From positions 273,501 through 337,500 of the forward strand of contig JACVTC010000003.1 of NCBI GenBank assembly GCA_016946835.1: a stretch of 64,000 nt of DNA, written 5' to 3'. The notes under the pieces are model-generated. The model did no database searches. It saw only the letters and a program-made list of their open reading frames with translations, and was not told the origin of the DNA. Each line of letters begins with the position of its first letter. Position 1 is the stretch's first letter. Source of the DNA: Neocallimastix lanati (nom. inval.) (lineage: Eukaryota > Neocallimastigomycota > Neocallimastigomycetes > Neocallimastigales > Neocallimastigaceae). The translations under genes were made by a program, and so were the position numbers. This document shows, in pieces, positions 23,370 to 34,916 of this stretch.

Positions 23370-24839
23370 TTTATTTATTAATTTTCTTAATAAAAAAAAT
23401 TATATTTTATTTAATGAAAAATAATTTTAATTTTTAAAATAATAAAAGATGAAATATTCAAAATGAACGAAGTAAATACTGTTATTAATTTATTTAGTGG
23501 AAATGCTTTATTTCTTAGATTTTTTGATTTACCAATTGCAAATCCAGTATATAATAAAACAATTTTAGTAGGAAATAAAGAAGGTGTTTCAGCTTCAAGT
23601 CTTGGTGGATCAAATATTGGTATTAATAGAGCTATTTCTAATACAAAAAAAAAAGATGCAGCGAAAGTTTTGGAATTCTTTACATCTTTTGAAACTCAAA
23701 AATATTTAGTGACAAAACATTTTTTAGCCTCAGGAATCAAAAGTTTATATGATGATGAAGACGTATGCAAAATAGTTAATTGTGAATTAATAAAAAATAT
23801 TCAATTTATTGCAAGACCTAGTTCACTCACAAATAATTATAATGAATATTCTACAACCTTCCGAAATTATTTATATGAATTTTTATATGGAGATAAAAAT
23901 GCAGAAGAAGTATTAAAAAAAATAAATGATATAACCAAAATATATAAAATATCTATTAAACTATCTCATTCATCATCTGGTTTAATTATATTTATAATAA
24001 ATATATCGACTATTATAATTTTATTGTTATCTTTAATATTTATTTTTATTGAAAAATATAAAAAATATTTCAAATTTTATAGTAAAGATTTATGGATAAT
24101 AATATTTGTTGGATTTATATTGAATCTTTGTTTTATATTTTTGGACTATGGAGAAGTAAATCTATTAAAATGTCATTTAAAATATTTTTTTTTATCATTA
24201 GGGTTTACATTGATATTTATTCCAATATTTTATAAATTATTAATTAATTTTTCATTTCATAAAAAAGAAAATAAATTCTTCAAATGGATTAATCAAAATA
24301 AATATTTATTTATTTTAATTTTCGTATTATATGATATTATTTTTAATTTATTTTTAATAATACCATCATTCATAATTAAAGAACATAATATTAAAGATGG
24401 TAAAAATTTTCAAACTTGTAGTATGATAAATTCATTTGGAAAAATAATATTTTATATTATCATAATAGAAAAAGTATTTATTTTATTAATTATTTTATTA
24501 TTTACATATATGGAATGGAATATTACAAAAATATCAGTTGAAATGAAGCTTATTAATACTAGTCTATATACTACTTTTTTAATATTAACAATCTTCTGTA
24601 TAAGAATATTTTTAATTATAAATGATTATGTCATAGACTTTATAATAAAATCTTTAATGATAATTTTATTTGTAATTTCGAATTTCTTTTCAATTTATGG
24701 AATTAGAATATTATTTTTTACATTTAATAATACAAAACAAAATAAATTTAAATTTATCATGCCAATATACAGCAGTAGAAGTAAATCAAATTCAGTGGTA
24801 GAACGGTCAAAAATAATTAGCGATAAAAAAAAATATTAA
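22027..24839 (+). CDS. Receptor-like protein: solute-binding ectodomain fused to class C GPCR-like 7TM
   Basis: Five exons are proposed: 22027-22081, 22195-22565, 22781-22952, 23147-23290, 23449-24839 (710 residues). All introns are GT-AG, and every phase joins in frame. A signal peptide opens it (MYMKLIIYLILLFHIFLE). The ectodomain resembles family 1 extracellular solute-binding proteins: 'NLNVVAFSYTES', 'KTWDELIETGKFI', 'SLGGSNIGINRAI', 'KKDAAKVLEFFTS'. Seven hydrophobic helices follow from about residue 380. 'CHLKYFFLSLGFTLIFIPIF' matches the conserved Cys and third-helix region of class C receptors (mGluR/GABA-B type). Such fusions are frequent in gut fungi, and a role in sensing sugars or peptides at the cell surface is likely but unproven. 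The tail ends at TAA 24837; one base fewer in the preceding A-run would extend it by about 30 residues. Confidence 0.88.
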
Positions 24840-25721
24840 ATCAATAATTGAAATAATTAAATATTACCATAATTATACTGGAAAAGAAAATGATGTCGAA
24901 AATATAGAATCTTCATTTGATTTAGATTAATATTATGATATCAATTTAATAAATTGTATTATAATTATCATTATTTTAAAATAACACCCTCGTTTTCGTA
25001 AATTAAATTATATATTCAAATATTGATGAAAAGTTTAAACATATAAACTTTAATTATATATTTTGTTAAAATAATAAAAATATTATTAAATAAAGAATTT
25101 TATCCTATATTTTGTTTTACATTATTTATTTACTATTTTAGTAATAATGAATTATTAATTAATTGACATATTATATATTTTATGTTTTTATTATTATCAA
25201 TAAATAACTTTTTAATAATATATATATTATTATTATTATAAATTATTAAAAATAACTTCATAAATTATAATTTAAATGTCTGATATAATATAGATTATTC
25301 TTTAAATAATATCAAAAAAAAATTTTTTTTTCTTTTTTTTTGACTTAAAATATGGCTCTATTATGATATTTTATTATCAATATAGAAGTAATTTAATTAC
25401 AAAAATTAACTAAAATAATTAAATAAAATAAAGATAAAGATAATCAATAAATTATTAATTATATTATTTAAAAAAATTATATAGAAAAAAAGAAAAAAAA
25501 TTTTTTTTTATTATTTCAAATATTTCGATAAATAAAAAATTAAAATTTAGAAACTTCTAAAAAAAAATAAAAAAAAAAAAATTTTTATTCTATTTAATGT
25601 ATAACATTGGTATATTATTTATTTCTTTTCATCATTATCATTTGCACATTTGATAATCAAATATTATTACTTTTTTTCTCTTTTTCTCACTTTTTCACTT
25701 TTATCTTATTATTTTTTTTTT
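24840..25721. other. Spacer between receptor and KTI12 genes
   Basis: Positions 24840-24930 keep a coding look in a shifted frame ('NYTGKENDVENIESSFDLD' then stop), probably the original receptor tail. The rest is AT-rich with A/T runs, and no other gene was seen. The flanking genes converge here, so both terminators should lie in it. Confidence 0.6.
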
Positions 25722-25894
25722 TTAAGATAAATTATCATTTAAATAATCCGTAAAGAGTTCAGCTACTTTATTTAAACTTAATGATGTAAAAGTCTTATTG
25801 ATATTAATAAATTGACGTTTTAATTTACGTAACTCACTTAATGTGACAGATCTTGATGGAACATTCAAGTGAACATTATTGAAAATAATTAAAA

Positions 25895-25925
<31 letters not shown>

Positions 25926-28188
25926 TTATAATAATTATAAATATATATATATATATATAATAATGGTAACAATAAAAATAATTATAAAAACAAAAATTGC
26001 TGTTAAAATTTAATAACTTTCTCATATAAAATAAATAAAAATATGTATATTTAACATATTAATATATATATATATGTTTAAAAAGGATATTTTTTTATCA
26101 CAATTTGGAACTTTAGTTTCACCAAATTGACCATTCTTTTGAGCTTCAACAATAACATTAGTAATACTTTGAGTAATTTTATCTAATTTATATAAATAAT
26201 TTGATTCTTGTGGTTTTTTCTTAAAATATAATATATTAAAAATAATTAATTAAATAAAAAAATAAATAAATAAATAAAAAATAATAAAAAAAATGTTAAA
26301 TATCAATACATAATAGATAGAAAAAAATAAATAAAATATAATATAATAAAAATTATTCCACAATAATAAAAGTAAATTTTTTATAATCTTATAATATATA
26401 AATTATAAGATTTAGAATCAAGAAAAAAAAAAACTATTCAATTTAAATTATTAATAATTAACTACATAATTTTTTACTATCGTATCACATAATAGTATTT
26501 GTTTTTTCCTTTATTTATTCTTACAGAAACTGTTGAAAGATTTGGTGGTGGAGCTTTTCTTAATATTAAAGCATCAACAATATTTTGTGCAAAATCTTCA
26601 ATATTATCTTCTGGTAAAAGAGTGAAAAGTGGTGAATCCCATCGATTTCTTGAATCTGGTTCTTCAAAACGAGTGATTAAATTTTCAAACCTATTTCCAT
26701 ATTAATATTATTTTGAATGCAATATGGAATAATTTAATAACAATTATAATAATAATAATAATAATAATTAAAAAAACTGATAGAATTTTACTTATTATAA
26801 GTATTGTAAGTATGAGATATGAAGATATAATATATATTATAAATTATCATTGTTAATATTATATTTATTTTTTAATGTTCTGAATTTGGTATAAAAATTA
26901 AAAGTACATTCAATTAAACTTTTTTAATTATTCAATGATTATCTCATTTATTTTTAATAAAGTTTTACCACTAATATTAATTATATCATATTTTTAATTT
27001 TCTTTATCATATTTTTAATTTTCTTTATATTTATTAATTAAATAAGTTCAAATTTTAGATTTGAAATTAAATTTCAAATTTAAATTTCAAATGTAAAATT
27101 TAGAATTTTAATAATATAATTATTATTAATATTAAAAAACAATGTATATGTGTACATATATTCAATATAATTTCCATATTGCTAATTTTTTTTTTTTTTT
27201 TTTTAATTTAATTTAATTATAATCTTTAAAATTTTGATTTACATAATATTCGGAAGAAACATTTTAAATAAATTAAATCCTTTATTATAATTATATAAAG
27301 TATCATAATATATTTACATATCTGGATCATATTTTTCTTCTTTTTTTCTATTATTATGCCATTCCCTTGCTTTTTGAATTGGAACAGCAGCATGAACCTT
27401 ATTTAATTAAATATTTATAGTATAAATAAAAAAAAAAATATATTACAAAAAAAAAAAAAAAAACGTAAATTTTTTGTATAAAAAAAATTAATTAAAGCCT
27501 GTTATTATTAATAAAATTGATATATATGTATATATCATAAGATTTATTATTAAATAAATAATTATTACAATGCAATGAGGAGTTCTTAATGATTTAGCAA
27601 CACAATATAATTGATATCTGAAACCTTTAATATAATTCATAGCGTCTGCAATTACTACAGTATCTTTATTTAAAAGACGTTCAACTGATGACATAAGCAT
27701 TGAACGAGCTTTTTTTTCCTCGGCAATTGCTTTTTATTTTATTATATTATATAATAATTTCAATCATAAAATTTTATTTGAATTAATTTCATATACATTT
27801 AAATTAAATTTAAATCTGTTAAATATTCTTTTAAAATAAAAAAAAAATAAAATAAAATAAAATAAAAAATATTTTCATTTATTATATATATTATATTATA
27901 TTTTATAAATATCAATTTAAATTTACTTGAATAAGTTTTAATTCTATCTAATCCAAAACTATCATCATTGAGAAGATGAACTACTCTTTTTTCTTTTAAT
28001 AATTTCACCTCCTTTTTTTGTTGTTTTGGTGGTTCTTCAGTACTCTCAACAGAACTTTTCTTTGAACTTTTTCCAGCTTCATTATTATCCTTTTCAGATG
28101 GAGCATAGGTCTCCATAATGCGTTTCAATTCATTAGCCCTTTTTGTTTTTCCACTACATGGAATTCCACAAATAATAATTAATGGCAT
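25722..28188 (-). CDS. KTI12: KTI12 homologue (Elongator-associated P-loop protein)
   Basis: Six minus-strand exons: 28188-27927, 27729-27569, 27397-27318, 26690-26525, 26219-26102, and a last one from about 25874 down to the stop at 25722, about 313 residues. The first five join in phase with GT-AG borders. The P-loop 'GIPCSGKT' opens the protein ('MPLIIICGIPCSGKTKRANE'). Family signatures follow: 'NDDSFGLDR', 'IADAMNYIKGFRYQLYC', 'RFEEPDSRNRWDSPLFTL', and the C-terminal 'VPSRSVTLSELRKLKRQFI'. KTI12 assists the Elongator complex, which modifies wobble uridine in tRNA; it is related to the kinase PSTK. The N-terminal exon holds a lysine/glutamate-rich insertion. The last exon lacks an AG acceptor between 25875 and 25999, so that border is open. 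Confidence 0.9.
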
Positions 28189-28241
28189 TATGATAATTAT
28201 ATTATTTTTATATATATTTTTACTTTTACAATTTTTTACTT

Positions 28242-28245
<4 letters not shown>

Positions 28246-28304
<59 letters not shown>
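28246..28304 (+). repeat. Poly(A) run of about 59 bases
   Basis: An uninterrupted A homopolymer just upstream of the KTI12 start (on its sense strand a poly(T) tract). The length may be unreliable in the assembly. Confidence 0.9.
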
Positions 28305-28306
<2 letters not shown>

Positions 28307-28467
28307 AAAAAATATTTAGATATTATTGGTTAATTAATTTAAAATAAATGATTAGGTTAAAGATTATAGAATAATAATTCTTTAAATTAACTAAATTGTA
28401 ATAATTTCTAAATCATATAATTTAACAATATTGTAACGAATCTTAAAAAAATTAGAAATTAGAATGC

Positions 28468-28520
28468 TGGCATAGTGGTTAGTCACTATGACCTCAGCCT
28501 GAACCACTAGGGTTCGACTC
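28468..28520 (+). promoter_or_regulatory. tRNA-like Pol III promoter module in the 5' LTR
   Basis: TGGCATAGTGG (28468-28478) fits the tRNA A-box TRGYNNARNGG, and GGTTCGACTC (28511-28520) fits the B-box, 32 bases apart, a normal tRNA spacing. The sequence between (GTTAG...GCCTG) also resembles a tRNA. A short TTTT follows at about 28538. Whether Pol III uses it is inferred only. Confidence 0.7.
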
Positions 28521-28774
28521 ACACCTTTAATAAAATTTTATATCATTTAAATTTTAAAGAATTTTTATACTTCATTTCTGTATTTGTTTCTGTAAAAATT
28601 AACAAAAGAAATTCTTAGAAATTAATAGAAACAAATCAGATAGAAATTCTATTTTAATTTATCTTTTATCATTATTTCTTTTAGATTCTTTTTAACCGAA
28701 AAACAATCAATTTTTATGAAACTTTTTAATGATTTTTTGGTTTTAAATTTTTATGGATTTAAATTTTGAAAAAC

Positions 28775-28783
28775 TATAAATAG
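28775..28783 (+). promoter_or_regulatory. TATA-like box in the 5' LTR
   Basis: TATAAATAG stands about 50 bases upstream of GTGTTTTTAT (28829-28838), the word complementary to the presumed primer-binding site. A Pol II start near that word would suit the self-priming model. Confidence 0.55.
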
Positions 28784-29020
28784 GAGTGAATTTCGCAGCC
28801 AAAAAAAAAAAAAATATTTTAAAAAATTGTGTTTTTATTAATTATTAAATTAATTAATAAGTAATTCGAAATATTACAATAATTAATCTTTATAATTAAT
28901 ATTTTTAAATTTCTTAATTAATAAAACTATATTTTAAAAAACCAAATTACTTATTAATCAAAAAGTGCTTACCTATTGTGTTACACTCTTTAAAACACGG
29001 ATATTCCAATATTCGTTACA

Positions 29021-29030
29021 ATAAAAACAC
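29021..29030 (+). other. Putative self-priming primer-binding site
   Basis: ATAAAAACAC lies immediately after the 5' LTR and is the exact reverse complement of GTGTTTTTAT at 28829-28838 within the LTR. It has no TGG start as tRNA-primed sites usually have. In the Tf1 group of fungal chromoviruses the mRNA 5' end primes in this way. Inferred from complementarity and position. Confidence 0.55.
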
Positions 29031-29070
29031 CACTAAACTAAGCACAATACCTTTGCACTTTTACTCTTTT

Positions 29071-29391
29071 TGGAACCCCGTTAAGGAATCCCATTTTCTA
29101 CTACTATTTTTGGAACCCCGTTAAGGAATCCCATTTTCTACTACTATTTTTGGAACCCCGTTAAGGAATCCCATTTTCTACTACTATTTTTGGAACACCG
29201 TTAAGGAATCCCATTTTCTACTACTATTTTTGGAACACCGTTAAGGAATCCCATTTACTACTATTCTTTTTTGGAACCCCGTTAAGGAATCCCATTCTCT
29301 ACTACTCTTTTTGGAACCCCGTTAAGTAATCCCATTCTCTATTACTCTTTTTGGAACCCCGTTAAGGAATCCCATTTTCTACTATTTTTGA
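29071..29391 (+). repeat. Eight-copy tandem repeat, 40-bp period, in the chromovirus leader
   Basis: Units start at 29071, 29111, 29151, 29191, 29231, 29272, 29312 and 29352 with TGGAACCCCGTTAAGGAATC, then CCATT(T/C)TCTACTAC. Two units carry ACACCG instead of ACCCCG. The block lies in the untranslated leader, as does the 55-bp repeat in the other gypsy-like element at 1955. Confidence 0.95.
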
Positions 29392-29645
29392 AACCACTTA
29401 CCAAGACTATAAATTTTTCTACCAAAATTCATTCATGAATTTATAAATTCAATCGGAACCCTTGAATTTTACTATATATTAAAATTATTAATATTTTCAA
29501 TAATCCATATAACCATCCTTGAAATTAAAATTATTTATATTGAAATTAAATATTTACTTCTTCTAATAATTAATTATATTGTATATTTATTATTCAATCA
29601 AAATCAATAATTATAATAACTAAAAAAAAAAAAAAAAAAAAAAAA

Positions 29646-32600
29646 ATGGAAGAAGTAAACAATAGTAATGCAACACTCAAGGATGGATTCGCCGGCGATA
29701 GAAGGTATTTTAAAGGATTCCTCGCTAAAATTGAACTTCTTTTTATGATCTATCCAGATAGATTCGTTGATGATGAATCAAAAGTGGTATACATTATTTC
29801 AAGACTATATGGAACCGCTATGAACTGGGCAGCAACGTTAATTGAAAACATGGATCCATGCCTAGGTAATTACGAAGAATTCATCGAACGAATGAAATCG
29901 GTTTTTGGGAATAATGACGCAACTTTCGTGGCAAACCATAGGTTAAGAACAATAAAGCAAAAAAGAATCGGTGATATTCAACATTACATCATGGAATTCA
30001 ACCGATATGCTGATGATTCATCTTGGAACGAAGAAGCCAAGATGGATGCTTTCTTGGATGGATTACAAGACCAAATAGCTACCAGAATACTCGAAATGTT
30101 TCCAGGACCCCGTTCATTATTCGCAATGCAAACAATTGCTTCCAGAATCGATAGCCGCATATCAAACCATCGAAACTTTAATAACTTAACCAACCGACAA
30201 AACAACAATAATAGTAATACTAGAAACAATTTTAAAAGAAACGCTGGTAAAAAACCTTTTCAATCCAAACCTAATAAAACCCATGGACCTCTTTCAAAAG
30301 AAGAGAAAGAAAGAAGAAGAAAGGAAAACCTCTGCCTCTATTGTGGATCTACTGACCACCAACTTGATAATTGCCCTATCAAAAACAGAAAAAGAAACAA
30401 TAATAACAGTACAAGCAGTAATACTACTTACGTAACAAATCCAGAAACAACCAAACCAAGACCAAGACTCTCTGATAATCCCAATGTTAAAACTGCAACC
30501 TTTGAATTCAATATAAGTACCTCAAACGCTTCTGTTAAAACCAAAATTTTAATTGACTCCGGATCACAATTAAATCTTATGGATATCTACTTCGCAAAAG
30601 AAAATAATATTCCCTTCGAAAAACAAAATGTTGTCCCACAAGTCTCCGGTATAGGTGGAAATCAAACTATATTAGGCAAAACCATGCCACTCTCCCTCAC
30701 TTATGATAATCACAAATGCTTAGCTGAATTCTACATCATCGATTTACCCTCTTACTGCTGCATACTTGGCTCTGAATGGCTCTGTACCCATAATCCAATG
30801 ATAAATTTCTCTGAAAAGAAACTTTGCTTTAAATCAAGTTATTGCACTAATAATTGCCTGGTTATTCCTATAACTTTCACTGCTCACGTTACAGAAAAAG
30901 AACCCCAACTTGATGATGAAACCTTAGAATCAATTAATCAACCTGAAACGAACAATCTTCCTGAAAAGCTTTTGCAATTTATTGATGTCTTCGATGAAAA
31001 ATCTGCCAACAAACTACCACCTCATCGTCAATATGATTGTGAGATAAAACTAAAACCCGATGCAAAACTGTTTTATGGCCACTACGAATACCGCGTGATG
31101 CCTTTCGGCTTGAAAAATGCACCAGCAGTATTCCAACATTTCATAAATGACGTTCTTGAAGACTGTCTTGGAAAATTCGCCTTCAGCTACATTGATGATA
31201 TAATTATCTTTTCTCCTGATTTGGATTCTCATTGGATACATCTCGCTGAAATTCTCACTAGACTCCGTAAAGCAGGATTATACGCAAAGCTCGAAAAATG
31301 CGAATTCTGCGTTCCATTTATCGATTTCCTTGGTCATAGAATCTCCTCCAATGGTATATTTATGGACCCAAAAAAGATCTCTTCTATACTCGAATGGCCT
31401 ACTCCAACATGTGTTAAAGATATTCAATCGTTTCTAGGTTTAGCCAATTACTATAGACGCTTCATACCCAATTTCGCAAAACTAGCTCATCCCCTCAATG
31501 CTCTCTTAAGGAAAGACTCCGAATTTCTCTGGTCCGAAGAAGCTGAAGAATCTTTTAATACAATCAAATCCAAATTTACTTCTGCTCCCGTTCTCCCTTA
31601 TCCTGACCGAAATCTCCCATTCATGGTTGAAACCGATAGCAGTAATTTTGCTATAGGTGCTGTTCTCTCCCAAACTTCTTCAAAAGATAATAAAATTCAT
31701 CCCATTGCCTTTTATTCAAGATCTCTTACTTCACCAGAAAGAAACTACCCGATTTACGATAAGGAGCTCTTAGTAATCATCTCTGCATTGGAAAACTGGC
31801 GACATCTTCTGAAAGGAACACCTACACCGTTTACAATTTATTCTGATCATCGCAACCTTCTCTATCAGAAAAAACCTGAAAAGATGACACAAAGGCTTAT
31901 TCGTTGGTCTCTATTCTTATCTGAGTTTAACTTCAAAATTGTCTATCGCTCTGGCTCAATCAATGGAAAACCCGATGCGCTCTCAAGAAGACCTGATTAT
32001 GCTGCTTCTGAACAAAATTCTAATGAAATCCCCTTCTCAGTGCTCCGTCCTGAAAACTTTGCTGCTTTCCCAACTTCCGCTGTATCTTTCACTGAAGAAA
32101 TCCTTTCCGAATGTAAAAACGATTCATTTTATCATAACGTTTGTGACTACCTTGGAAATAACAAGCTCCCAATCCCACATCCTAAAATCGATAAATTCTC
32201 ACTTAGTAACGGTTACCTTCTCTTTGACAACAAACTTTATATTCCGCCTAACTGCCGCTCACACGCTTTTAAGATCTGCCATGACTCTCCCCCCGCTGGT
32301 CACTTCGGAATTCGAAAAACAATTAATCTTTTAAATCGCGACTTTTGGTGGCCCTCGCTTAACTCTGATGCTAAAGACTATATTCGCTCCTGCGAAACTT
32401 GCTGCCGTTCTAAGGACTCAAGACACAAACCTTATGGATACTTACAACCGCTTGAAATTCCTAATCGCCCTTGGATCTCTATTGCTATGGATTTTATTAC
32501 CGATCTCCCTGAATCTTCTGGTTTTACTTGTATCTTTGTCATTGTCGACCGCTTCTCTAAAATGTGCCACTTTATTCCTTTTGAAAACGTTCCTTCCGCC

Positions 32601-33509
32601 CCTGACACTGCTTCTGCTTTTATGAAAACCGTCTTTCGACTCCACGGCTTACCAAATGAAATTCTATCCGATAGAGGAACCCAATTTACCTCTAAATTTT
32701 GGACTGCTGTTTGCGATGCCCTCGACATTAAGTTGAAGTTCTCTTCTCCATCCCATCACCAAACTAACGGTTTGACGGAGAGGGTGAACTCCGTTATTGA
32801 ACAATATTTAAGATGTTTTGCTAACTACAAAGGATCTAATTGGAGTAACTATCTTTATCTGGCCGAATTCAGTTACAACAATGCAATCCAGGAATCGTCT
32901 AATTACTCACCTTTCTATGCAAATTATGGATTCAATCCTAGGCATTCACCAGAAATACCAAGTAACATCGATGTACCAAGAGCTGAAGACTTTGTAGTAA
33001 ATTTATCTGATCTCTCTAAGGAATTAAAAAAGAATTTGGAAACCGCCTCTAAGAAACAAGAAAACTTTGCAAATAAACACAGAACCCAAGCCCCAGAATT
33101 CAAGAAAAATGATAAAGTATGGCTGAATAGTTCTCTCATTTTAAGAAACAAAAATAAAAAACTTAAACCAAGAAAATTAGGACCTTTCAAAATTATAAAG
33201 AAAATCTCTCCGGTAACTTACAAATTAGATCTACCAAAGAAGTATAGAATTCATCCAATTATACATGTATCCGAATTAGAACCATATTATGAAGACAATT
33301 TTAATAGAACTCAAGCACCACCTCCACCGGTTATCATAGATGATGAAGAAGAATATGAAGTTGAAAAGATTCTGGATAAAAGAAAACATTATGGAAAAAT
33401 TCAATATTTCATCAAATGGAAAGGATACTCACTATCTGATGCCTCGTGGGAACCTGAATCCAACCTCAACTGCCCTGAACTAATCAAAGAATTTAATGAG
33501 TCCAACTAA
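29646..33509 (+). mobile_element. Chromovirus gag-pol open frame
   Basis: One frame of 1287 residues. Gag is at about 20-170. A CCHC knuckle 'CLYCGSTDHQLDNC' is near 230. The protease 'ILIDSGSQLNLMD' is near 300. RT shows 'MPFGLKNAPAVFQHF' and 'FSYIDDIIIFSP'. RNase H has 'ETDSSNFAIGAVLSQ'. Integrase has the zinc-binding 'HDSPPAGHFGIRKT...CETC', then 'MDFITDLP', 'LSDRGTQFTSKFW' and 'HHQTNGLTERVN'. A chromodomain closes it ('VEKILDKRKHYGKIQYFIKW', 'SDASWEPESNL'). Chromodomains of this group are known to steer integration to marked chromatin. Base composition is much less AT-rich than that of the host genes, and the 5' half and 3' half differ in codon choice (CT-rich from about 31000 to 32700). 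Confidence 0.95.
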
Positions 33510-33815
33510 ATATAAATCATTTAATCAAAAATAAATTTTATTTCATCAAAAGTACTATTAATCATTCTAACTTATGATTATTTTAAAAAAAAAAAAAAAA
33601 ATTAATTATTTTATATTATTCAAAAACATTTATTCTAGATAGTTTTATTTTTATACTTTATTTTTAAAACTTAAAATTCATGTAATTTTTATTATCCAAT
33701 GTATTAATTAAATTATCACTCCTATAAGTATTTTAGTTATAGTTTATTATTATAAAAGTTAGAATTAGAAATAGTTTAGATTTAAAGCAAAAGATTCGTC
33801 TGGCATCCGAATCCT

Positions 33816-33827
33816 AGAGGAGGACCA
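33816..33827 (+). other. Polypurine tract of the chromovirus
   Basis: AGAGGAGGACCA directly abuts the 3' LTR, the usual place of the plus-strand primer in LTR elements. Confidence 0.7.
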
Positions 33828-34415
33828 TGTAACGAATCTTAAAAAAATTAGAAATTAGAATGCTGGCATAGTGGTTAGTCACTATGACCTCAGCCTGAAC
33901 CACTAGGGTTCGACTCACACCTTTACTAAAATTTTATATCATTTAAATTTTAAAGAATTTTTATACTTCATTTCTGTATTTGTTTCTGTAAAAATTAACA
34001 AAAGAAATTCTTAGAAATTAATAGAAACAAATCAGATAGAAATTCTATTTTAATTTATCTTTTATCATTATTTCTTTTAGATTCTTTTTAACCGAAAAAC
34101 AATCAATTTTTATGAAACTTTTTAATGATTTTATGGTTTTAAATTTTTATGGATTTAAATTTTGAAAAACTATAAATAGGAGTGAATTTCGCAGCCAAAA
34201 AAAAAAAAATATTTTAAAAAATTGTGTTTTTATTAATTATTAAATTAATTAATAAGTAATTCGAAATATTACAATAATTAATCTTTATAATTAATATTTT
34301 TAAATTTCTTAATTAATAAAACTATATTTTAAAAAACCAAATTACTTATTAATCAAAAAGTGCTTACCTATTGTGTTACACTCTTTAAAACACGGATATT
34401 CCAATATTCGTTACA
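33828..34415 (+). repeat. 3' LTR of the chromovirus
   Basis: Near-identical to 28432-29020, with the same 10-bp inverted ends and the same tRNA-like module (A-box at 33864-33874, B-box at 33907-33916). It is followed by the duplicated AATAT. Confidence 0.96.
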
Positions 34416-34420
34416 AATAT

Positions 34421-34911
34421 ATATTTATATAATTATGAATTTCATACAAAACCTAGTATATTTGGATATTATTTATATATAGTAGTATTAATATTATTTA
34501 TTATATTAATGATTATGATAATATAACACTTATACGTCATAATTTAATTATTAAACTTATAAATTACAAATAATACTGTTATATATAATATAGTTTTAAA
34601 ACAGATATATTATAACATAAAAATAGGTTAATCTTTTAATTTAAACCTTCAAAAAATATTTTCCTAATTAAATAAAAATAAAATAATTATGAAAATAAAC
34701 ATTTTATTTTCTATAATATTTAAATATTTTATTAATTTACAATAATAATTTTAAAAAAAAATTAGATATATTTTCAAATAACCAGAATGAAGAGGTTAAG
34801 TATTATTATTAAATTAATTTATAAGAACACTATTTATATTTATTTGATATTTCTAAATCCATTTTTATATTAGATAAGTATGAATCATTATATATAATTA
34901 AATTATCAATT
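34421..34911. other. AT-rich spacer between the two young LTR elements
   Basis: No gene or recognised repeat. It is the host stretch separating the chromovirus from the copia element. Confidence 0.6.
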
Positions 34912-34916
34912 ATTAT

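Larger units (their letters stand above)
28432..29020 (+). repeat. 5' LTR of the chromovirus
   Basis: Starts TGTAACGAAT and ends ATTCGTTACA: a perfect 10-bp inverted repeat at the ends. It contains a tRNA-like segment with A and B boxes near the 5' end and a TATA-like TATAAATAG at 28775-28783. The 3' LTR at 33828-34415 is almost identical. Confidence 0.96.
28427..34420 (+). mobile_element. Chromovirus (Ty3/gypsy with chromodomain), young
   Basis: A 5-bp direct repeat AATAT (28427-28431 and 34416-34420) brackets two LTRs of about 588 bp. Between them are a leader with eight tandem repeats and one long open frame. LTR differences are limited to about two substitutions and a homopolymer length change, so the insertion is very recent. 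The polypurine tract AGAGGAGGACCA precedes the 3' LTR. The order gag, protease, RT, RNase H, integrase, chromodomain places it in the chromoviruses. The copy looks structurally nearly whole, with about one apparent break. Confidence 0.93.

Noticed and set aside
28468-28520. A tRNA gene in the LTR
   Set aside because: A and B boxes are good, but no convincing acceptor stem pairs around them. Kept as a promoter-like module instead.
29984-33190. Alternative frames within the chromovirus gag-pol
   Set aside because: All lie opposite or offset to a frame with clear domain motifs; no independent evidence.
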